A DNA stretch of 5,178 nucleotides from Actinomycetota bacterium (GTDB lineage Bacteria > Actinomycetota > Acidimicrobiia > Acidimicrobiales > Ilumatobacteraceae): contig WLEG01000156.1 of NCBI GenBank assembly GCA_009704425.1, positions 1-5,178 on the forward strand. Reading direction: 5' to 3'. Position 1 is the first letter of the stretch; the number at the start of each line of letters is the position of its first letter. Position numbers and translations under genes: made by a program. A model generated the notes under the pieces. The model worked only from the letters and a program-made list of their open reading frames with translations. It searched no databases and was not told the DNA's origin. This document shows positions 1 through 5,178 of the stretch, in pieces.

Positions 1-150
1 ACCACCACGGTGGCCAAGCCCGTGGTGACGCTCAACCCGAGCATCCCCTCGGTCACCGTGCGACCCGCCACGACCACCACCACGGTGGCCAAGCCCGTGG
101 TGACGCTCAACCCGAGCATCCCCTCGGTCACGATCCGACCCACGACGACC
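1..150 (+). repeat. Two tandem 75-bp coding repeats (25 aa each)
   Basis: Bases 1-75 and 76-150 are direct tandem copies. The first 56 bases are identical, and I count five mismatches in the remaining 19, where VTVRPATT becomes VTIRPTTT. The 75-bp period keeps the reading frame. The near identity at the DNA level, including synonymous positions, suggests recent duplication or gene conversion. Unit 1 starts at the window edge, so more copies may lie upstream. Confidence 0.93.
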
Positions 151-489
151 ACGACGACCACGACGACGACGACGACGACGACCACGGTCGCGCCGAACAA
201 CGTGTTCTCGACCGCGGTTCCCCCGACCGAGACGACCAAGAAGTGCGTGGAGAATCTCGACACCACCGGGTCCGGCACCTTGTACATCCAGACCTCGGTC
301 GCTCTGTCCGCTCTGTCCGCCAAGGTGGGCTCGAGCAACCGGGCGACGTCGAAGAAGGCTCTCATGCGGTGGGCCATCACCGTCGAGCGAGCCGACGTGG
401 GCAAGGTTCTGAGCTTGTCGGGCACCCGAGCGGTCGGTGGCAGCGTCACCGGATCCGTCACCGTGCCCAAGGGCTGCGGCGACCAGTGA
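1..489 (+). CDS. Thr-rich repeat-containing surface/secreted protein, C-terminal part (5' end outside window)
   Basis: The frame is open from base 1 to the TGA at 487-489, so the visible 162 codons are the C-terminus of a longer protein. The GTG at 10 lies inside a repeat unit and is not a convincing start. The order is: two 25-residue Thr/Pro/Val repeats (core AKPVVTLNPSIPSV), a run of 15 Thr, then a domain of about 100 residues beginning VAPNNVF. That domain is rich in Ser, Thr, Val and Gly, looks beta-strand-like, and has only two Cys, one near its start (TTKKCVEN) and one five residues from the end (KGCGDQ). The pair could form a disulfide bridging the domain, which would fit an extracytoplasmic location. 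Thr/Pro-rich stretches of this kind commonly act as stalks or linkers in exported actinobacterial proteins, often O-glycosylated. No C-terminal anchor, LPXTG motif or membrane segment is visible. I do not recognise the family, and any adhesion or envelope role is inference. Confidence 0.8.
   Translation, partial: TTTVAKPVVTLNPSIPSVTVRPATTTTTVAKPVVTLNPSIPSVTIRPTTTTTTTTTTTTTTTVAPNNVFSTAVPPTETTKKCVENLDTTGSGTLYIQTSVALSALSAKVGSSNRATSKKALMRWAITVERADVGKVLSLSGTRAVGGSVTGSVTVPKGCGDQ
142..186 (+). repeat. ACG/ACC trinucleotide tract encoding 15 consecutive Thr
   Basis: Fifteen consecutive Thr codons: eleven or so ACG, the rest ACC, with seven ACG in a row at 160-180. A trinucleotide tract changes length by slippage without breaking the frame, so the likely result is variable linker length, not on/off switching. 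It joins the repeats to the C-terminal domain and is probably an extended, possibly glycosylated linker. Confidence 0.9.
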
Positions 490-495
490 TCGTTC

Positions 496-537
496 GATTC
501 GGTGGAGGCGATGCGGTCGCATCGCCTCCACCGAATC
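496..537. terminator. Perfect 19-bp hairpin between convergent genes; probable bidirectional terminator
   Basis: Bases 496-514 are an exact reverse complement of 519-537, leaving the 4-base loop GGTC. The stem starts 6 bases after the stop codon of the + strand gene and ends 4 bases before the stop codon of the convergent minus-strand gene. A stem of this strength between two converging 3' ends is the expected arrangement for a shared terminator. No T-run follows on either strand, so it would be a U-less type as proposed for actinobacteria, or an mRNA 3'-end-protecting structure. The hairpin is seen directly; the terminator role is inferred. Confidence 0.85.
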
Positions 538-541
538 ATGG

Positions 542-1140
542 TCAGTGAGCGGTGCGCTCCCCGACCGGCCGAATGTCGAACCTCGGTAGCAGCACCTGCA
601 CCAACGGCCCGATTCCCACGGCGAACACCACCGTTCCCACGCCGATGGAGCCGCCGAGAACCACTCCGGCCACCACGACCACGATCTCGATCACCGTTCG
701 CGCCGCGCGCACGCTGACACCGCGCTCCGCCAGTCCCATCATCAGACCGTCACGAGGCCCCGGGCCCAGTCCCGCTCCGATGTACAACGCGGACCCGAAC
801 GCGATGATCAGCAACCCGATGGCGAGCATCGCCGAGCGGGCCCAGAGCGCCTCGGGTTCGACGATGAATCCTTTGGTCAGATTGACCACCAGACCGATCT
901 CGAGCGCGTTCAGGACGGTGCCCAGACCCGGTCGCTGACGCAACGGAATCCACAACAGCAGCAACAGGACACCGGTCCCGATGATCACCGTCCCGATGGA
1001 AATGCCGGTCTTCTCCGACACACCCTTGTGGAACACGTCCCACGGCGGCAGACCCAAATGGGACTGCAGGAACAGTGTGATCCCGGTCCCGAAGCAGGCC
1101 AACCCGAACAGACATCGGGCCAGACGCTCGAGGAAACGCA

Positions 1141-1141
<1 letters not shown>
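542..1141 (-). CDS. YczE/YitT-like integral membrane protein
   Basis: A 199-residue polytopic protein with about five or six hydrophobic segments, near residues 9-27, 48-66, 76-94, 102-122, 148-164 and 168-186. It carries the hallmarks of the YczE family (COG2364): HLGLPPWDVFHKG (28-40), TGISIGTVII, RPGLGTVLNALEIGL (70-84), and in the second half GLGPGPRDGLMMGL (124-137), SVRAARTVIE and IGVGTVVFAVGIGPLVQ. The two halves match each other, which indicates an internal duplication. The family has no established biochemical function; a Bacillus member has been linked to lipopeptide production. The ATG at 1141-1139 was chosen because the family N-terminus begins there and it shares one base with the ahcY stop (TGATG on the minus strand). 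The frame stays open further upstream, but that part lies inside ahcY and does not look like family sequence. No Shine-Dalgarno sequence is visible, so translation probably depends on re-initiation after ahcY. Family call is firm, function unknown. Confidence 0.9.
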
Positions 1142-2613
<1,472 letters not shown>

Positions 2614-2618
2614 GATTT

Positions 2619-2629
2619 CTCCTCGGGAG
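2619..2629 (-). promoter_or_regulatory. ahcY ribosome binding site within a small hairpin
   Basis: On the minus strand the bases just before the ahcY ATG read CTCC-CGA-GGAG-AAATC-ATG. GAGGAG (2624-2619) is a strong Shine-Dalgarno match 5 bases from the start and fixes the start at 2613. The preceding CTCC can pair with GGAG in a 4-bp stem with a 3-base loop, which could partly hide the site. The ribosome site is well supported; regulatory sequestration is speculative because the stem is short. Confidence 0.75.
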
Positions 2630-2646
2630 GTGAGTGGGGATGAACG

Positions 2647-2667
2647 GGAAGAGACGATGTCCCTTCC
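2647..2667 (-). promoter_or_regulatory. 9-bp hairpin in the ahcY 5' leader
   Basis: On the minus strand GGAAGGGAC and GUCUCUUCC pair over 9 bp, with one G-U, around a 3-base loop AUC. The structure ends about 33 bases before the ahcY start, so it would lie in the leader RNA from any upstream promoter. There is no T-run after it, so a classical intrinsic terminator is unlikely. It may be a leader stability or regulatory element. Confidence 0.6.
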
Positions 2668-2680
2668 GGGCCGGGGCCTG

Positions 2681-2712
2681 CTGGCACCGATCTGTCAGCC
2701 CGATGGCGCCAG
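2681..2712 (-). promoter_or_regulatory. 8-bp inverted repeat overlapping the putative ahcY promoter (operator or leader stem)
   Basis: CTGGCACC (2681-2688) and GGCGCCAG (2705-2712) are inverted with one mismatch that becomes G-U in RNA, separated by 16 bases. The distal arm overlaps the last two bases of the TACACT element. If transcription starts just downstream of that element, this is a DNA operator candidate covering -10 and +1. If it starts farther upstream, the transcript forms an 8-bp stem whose loop GGGCU (2701-2697) could pair with GGCCC (2678-2674) as a pseudoknot. Confidence 0.5.
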
Positions 2713-2716
2713 TGTA
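2711..2716 (-). promoter_or_regulatory. Putative -10 element of the ahcY promoter
   Basis: The minus strand reads TACACT at 2716-2711, a good fit to the actinobacterial TAnnnT -10 consensus. It lies 98 bases upstream of the ahcY start, in the longest non-coding stretch of the window. I see no convincing -35; CCTCGG at 17-base spacing is weak. Transcription from here would give a leader of roughly 90 bases. A separate promoter would make sense because the other minus-strand gaps are about 40 bases or less. Confidence 0.45.
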
Positions 2717-2732
2717 GACGGGGCGACCCGTC
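2717..2732 (-). terminator. 6-bp GC-rich hairpin after the Trm112 gene, abutting the -10 element
   Basis: GACGGG (2717-2722) and CCCGTC (2727-2732) pair perfectly around a 4-base loop. It begins 18 bases after the Trm112 stop codon on the minus strand and is followed directly by TACACT, with no T-run. It could be a weak terminator or attenuator separating the manB-trm112 unit from ahcY. As DNA it sits in the -10/-35 spacer and could equally be a protein-binding palindrome. Confidence 0.4.
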
Positions 2733-2750
2733 ACCGAGGCGGATGGATCG

Positions 2751-2987
2751 TCAGGCGCGGCCGGTGGTGCGCACGCCCGTGGACGCGATCTTGGCCATGA
2801 TTCGCTCGTGTTCGGCCTCGGAAACGACCTCGGACTCGTCCACCAGCATGACCGCGATGCCCTCCCGCACGTGGTAGCGACGCTTCAAGCGCGCGTTGTA
2901 CAACGCGTCCTCGTCATCGAGAACGTGAAGCGGTCCCTTGTCGATCGGACAGGCGAGCACGGTGAGGAGTTCGGGGTCGAGAGGCAT
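2751..2987 (-). CDS. Trm112 family protein, Cys-depleted form
   Basis: A 78-residue protein with the Trm112/UPF0434 pattern: LLTVLACPIDKGPL (7-20), YNARLKRRYHVREGIAVMLVDE (residues 30-51, a basic turn and then the signature GIxVMLxDE), and a short charged helix to the C-terminus. Trm112 proteins in eukaryotes and archaea are small zinc-binding partners that activate methyltransferases; the bacterial role is poorly defined. Here only C13 remains: the usual second Cys of CPxC is D16, and the later Cys is also absent, so zinc binding as in the classic family is unlikely. As far as I recall this is common in actinobacterial members, so it is not a sign of decay. ATG at 2987 was chosen because AGGAG lies 4 bases upstream; longer in-frame starts would run into manB. 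The gene is 37 bases from manB, so the two are probably co-transcribed. Confidence 0.88.
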   Translation of the reverse strand: MPLDPELLTVLACPIDKGPLHVLDDEDALYNARLKRRYHVREGIAVMLVDESEVVSEAEHERIMAKIASTGVRTTGRA

Positions 2988-3024
2988 GGTGCTCCTGATG
3001 GTAACAAGGCGGAGTTCGGTCCGG

Positions 3025-4389
3025 TCAGGCCGAGGTGATGGCGGCCAGCAACTCGGCCACCTTGTCGTCACAGGCGTCCCGGTCGGGAGCCTCCAGATTC
3101 AGGCGAAGCAGGGGCTCCGTGTTCGACGGACGCAGATTGAACCACCAGTCGCCGCAATCGACCGTCAGACCGTCGAGGCGATCCTGCGGGAACGACGCGT
3201 AGATGCGGGACACCGCGTCGATGACCGAGGACGGATCGTCGACCTGGGTGTTGATCTCCCCGCTGGACGAGTAACGCTCGTACGGAACGCGCATGACGGA
3301 CAACGGTTCGCCGGCCCGGCTCATCTCCTCCAGCATCAGCATGGTCGCGATCAGTCCGCTGTCGGCCCGATAGTTGTCGCGGAAGTAGTAGTGCGCCGAA
3401 TGCTCGCCGCCGAACACCGCGCCGGTCTCGGCCATGACCTGCTTGATGAACGAGTGACCCACCTTGGTGCGAACGGGAACACCGCCGTTCTCGCGGACGA
3501 CCTCCGGGACCGATCGGCTGCAGATGAGGTTGTGCAGGATCGTCGCACCGGGATTCTTGCGCAACATGCCCGCGGCCAGAACCGCCGTGGTCGTCGAACC
3601 GGACAAACCACGACCCAATTCATCCACCACGAACACGCGGTCGGCGTCGCCGTCGAAGGCCAGACCGACGTCGAAACCGCCCGCGGTGACACGGGCCTGA
3701 AGATCGCGCTGATTGACCGACTGCAACGGGTCGGCGGGATGGTTCGGGAACGTGCCGTCGAGTTCGGGGTACATCACCTCGATCTCGAGACGGGGAAGGC
3801 GTTCGAAAACCGCGGGCACCACGAGACCGCCCATGCCGTTGGCGGTGTCGGCCACCACGCGCATCGGACGCAACGTTGCGGGGTCGATGAAGGACACCAC
3901 GTGGTCGGCGAAGGCCGACAACAGGTCGCGCTCGGTCGTTCGTCCCGGCTTGGCCGCCGGGGCGAACGTCTCACCGTCGAGAACCCGACGAGCGACGTCC
4001 TTGATCTCCGACAGACCCGTGTCGGCACCGATGGGGCGCGCCCCGGAGAGGCACAGCTTGGCGCCGTTGTATTGCGCGGGGTTGTGGGACGCGGTGAAGA
4101 TCGCGCCCGGGGCGTCGAGACGACCCGCGGCGAAATACATCATGTCGGTGGACGCCAGACCGATGTCGATGACGTCGATGCCGTGCTCCATCAACCCACG
4201 GGCGAAGGCGTCGGCCAGTTCCGGGCCGGACGGACGCATGTCGCGACCGACGATGGCCACCGACGCGGAGGTGAACTTGGCGAAACCGACGCCGAGCGCG
4301 TACGCAATGTCGGCGTCGAACTGGTCGGGTACGGTGCCTCGAATGTCGTAGGCCTTGACGATCTGATCGAGTTGAGCGCTGGAGGCCAT
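3025..4389 (-). CDS. manB: Phosphomannomutase/phosphoglucomutase (alpha-D-phosphohexomutase family)
   Basis: A cytosolic enzyme interconverting hexose 6-phosphate and 1-phosphate. The mannose form feeds GDP-mannose for mannolipids, glycoproteins and other envelope glycans; the glucose form feeds UDP- or ADP-glucose. At 454 residues the length is normal and all four domains are present: N-terminal KAYDIRG (12-18); phosphoserine loop TASHNP (99-104, S101 catalytic); metal loop DGDADR (246-251); sugar-binding GEHSAHYYF (328-336, the GEMSGH-type loop with His for Met and Ala for Gly); phosphate-binding RPSNTEP (420-426). The residues expected for catalysis are intact. ATG at 4389 is preferred because the homologous N-terminus starts near it; a GTG at 4401 would add four residues. 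The Shine-Dalgarno is weak in either case. Mannose versus glucose preference cannot be read reliably from sequence, so the symbol follows the usual actinobacterial naming. The gene is followed by the Trm112 gene 37 bases on. Confidence 0.95.
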   Translation of the reverse strand: MASSAQLDQIVKAYDIRGTVPDQFDADIAYALGVGFAKFTSASVAIVGRDMRPSGPELADAFARGLMEHGIDVIDIGLASTDMMYFAAGRLDAPGAIFTASHNPAQYNGAKLCLSGARPIGADTGLSEIKDVARRVLDGETFAPAAKPGRTTERDLLSAFADHVVSFIDPATLRPMRVVADTANGMGGLVVPAVFERLPRLEIEVMYPELDGTFPNHPADPLQSVNQRDLQARVTAGGFDVGLAFDGDADRVFVVDELGRGLSGSTTTAVLAAGMLRKNPGATILHNLICSRSVPEVVRENGGVPVRTKVGHSFIKQVMAETGAVFGGEHSAHYYFRDNYRADSGLIATMLMLEEMSRAGEPLSVMRVPYERYSSSGEINTQVDDPSSVIDAVSRIYASFPQDRLDGLTVDCGDWWFNLRPSNTEPLLRLNLEAPDRDACDDKVAELLAAITSA

Positions 4390-4395
4390 GACGGC

Positions 4396-4414
4396 GGTCA
4401 CCCTATCGGTGACC
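4396..4414 (-). promoter_or_regulatory. 7-bp palindrome with a TAGGGT -10-like element before manB
   Basis: GGTCACC (4396-4402) and GGTGACC (4408-4414) are perfect inverted arms around CTATC, in the 40-base gap between the upstream membrane-protein gene and manB. On the minus strand it contains TAGGGT (4406-4401), which fits the TAnnnT -10 pattern; a start about seven bases on would give a very short leader before the manB ATG at 4389. No good -35 is visible. A palindrome on a promoter would suit an operator; as RNA it would be a small hairpin. Promoter, operator and weak terminator all remain possible. Confidence 0.4.
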
Positions 4415-4429
4415 CGGACCCTCGCTCGG

Positions 4430-5178
4430 TCAGGGGGCTTCGGCGGGGGCGGTGACCTGCCGGTTTTCCCGCCGATCGCGTCGGAAAATCACGATTGTCA
4501 CCACGATCCCCGCCAACGTGAGCAGGTACGCGAAGTGGTCGACGAGGCTCGACTCGAACGACATCGACACCGAGTTGGAGGTGGGGATCACCACCATCAT
4601 GTTGGGCGCCACACGGTAGGGCCCCTCGGCCCCCGACACGTTCCAGTTGGGGAAGTAACTCACCCGCACCAGGACCGGGACGCCCACCTTGTCCACGTCG
4701 AACGACACCGACTGCTGCCCGATGTCCACGTTCGACACCGTCACCTCGTCGAGGGCGACCGCGTCGATCGTCGCGGTGGGCACCACGACGTCGACCTTGC
4801 GCGAGTCCGCACCGGGTTCGCCCTCGCGTCGCGACATGTCGACGTCGACCGACACCCGCTGCCACTCGTCGGGGCCATCGGCGGCCGGCAACGCGTTCCA
4901 CTCCGAGCGGTTCTGCATCCAGCTCGTGCCGAGTTCGAGCCAGCGTTCGCGTTGATCGCCCGATCGACCCTCGACCACCACCGGCTGGGTGCGCAACGGA
5001 GTGACGATGTCCGACCCGGCCACCTCGTATATCTTCCACGGACCCGACGTGGCGATGTTGGTGAGCCCGCCTCCGTTGCGCTCGAGTTCGTCGGCCTTGG
5101 TGATGGCTTCGGGCGTGACGGCCATGTAGTAGCGGATCCCGAGTTCCTGCATGTACGAGATCCCGGCCGTGGGATCGT
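4430..5178 (-). CDS. Large membrane protein, GT-C/YfhO-like, C-terminal part (5' end outside window)
   Basis: The minus-strand frame is open from the window edge to the TGA at 4432-4430, giving 248 visible C-terminal residues. The Met encoded at 5152 is internal, since coding sequence of the same character (DPTAGISY) precedes it. The visible part is mostly a soluble, presumably extracytoplasmic domain: GIRYYMAVTPEA, GPWKIYEV, a beta-rich stretch, then SYFPNWNVSGAEGPYRVAP and MMVVIPTSNSVSMSFE. A single hydrophobic helix near residues 213-231 (FAYLLTLAGIVVTIVIF) is followed by a basic tail (RRDRREN), as expected for a last membrane helix with a cytoplasmic end. The pattern of a YFPxW motif, a ligand-like segment, a beta hairpin and a final helix resembles the C-terminal domain of YfhO and related GT-C-type proteins, which act on lipid-linked sugars or wall polymers. 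That is a resemblance only; substrate and exact family are unknown. The location next to manB is consistent with glycan assembly. Confidence 0.75.
   Translation of the reverse strand, partial: DPTAGISYMQELGIRYYMAVTPEAITKADELERNGGGLTNIATSGPWKIYEVAGSDIVTPLRTQPVVVEGRSGDQRERWLELGTSWMQNRSEWNALPAADGPDEWQRVSVDVDMSRREGEPGADSRKVDVVVPTATIDAVALDEVTVSNVDIGQQSVSFDVDKVGVPVLVRVSYFPNWNVSGAEGPYRVAPNMMVVIPTSNSVSMSFESSLVDHFAYLLTLAGIVVTIVIFRRDRRENRQVTAPAEAP

Noticed and set aside
1..150. CRISPR-like array
   Set aside because: The 75-bp units are contiguous, coding and in frame, with no spacers.
142..186. Phase-variable on/off switch in the Thr tract
   Set aside because: The repeat unit is three bases, so slippage keeps the frame and would only change length.
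2614..2750. Canonical SAH riboswitch before ahcY
   Set aside because: The known core and its P1 and P4 pairings could not be found by eye. I therefore list only the stems actually visible; an Rfam search would be decisive.
2751..3071. 106-residue version of the Trm112 protein
   Set aside because: The extra N-terminal residues overlap the end of manB and do not resemble the family; ATG at 2987 has a good AGGAG site.
2938..4455. 505-codon open frame on the + strand opposite manB
   Set aside because: It is antisense to manB with all its catalytic motifs intact, has a His/Arg/Gly/Val-biased composition, and no recognisable domain or ribosome site.

Overview
The window is GC-rich, densely coding bacterial chromosome. 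Several features point to an actinobacterium: many GTC/GAC/CGA/CCG codons, an S-adenosylhomocysteine hydrolase with the long insertion typical of actinobacterial enzymes, a Cys-poor Trm112 protein of actinobacterial type, and Trm112 lying beside a phosphomannomutase. The Thr-rich surface protein would fit an Acidimicrobiia-like lineage, but the class assignment is an inference and the window cannot settle it.

Layout. Bases 1-489 (+) are the 3' end of a secreted or surface protein: two 25-residue repeats, a run of 15 Thr, then a small globular C-terminal domain with two cysteines. A perfect 19-bp hairpin (496-537) fills almost all of the 52-bp gap before the convergent gene. Everything else is on the minus strand. 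In transcription order it holds: the C-terminal part of a large membrane protein that resembles GT-C/YfhO-type proteins (5178-4430, cut by the window edge); phosphomannomutase/phosphoglucomutase manB (4389-3025); a 78-aa Trm112-family protein (2987-2751); a 137-bp structured leader; S-adenosylhomocysteine hydrolase ahcY (2613-1141); and a 199-aa YczE-type membrane protein (1141-542) whose start codon overlaps the ahcY stop codon.

How the genes fit together. ManB supplies mannose-1-phosphate or glucose-1-phosphate for envelope glycans, and the upstream membrane protein may act in the same glycan or envelope pathway. Trm112 proteins are known elsewhere as methyltransferase-activating partners, and AhcY removes the SAH those enzymes release, so the middle of the cluster has a plausible methylation theme. 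The YczE-like protein is tied to AhcY by translational coupling, but its function is unknown.

The core genes are ordinary housekeeping genes. The least explained parts are the ahcY leader, which packs several inverted repeats and a possible pseudoknot but which I cannot match to the SAH riboswitch consensus, and the coupling of an uncharacterised membrane protein to AhcY. I see no mobile elements, CRISPR arrays, tRNA or rRNA genes.
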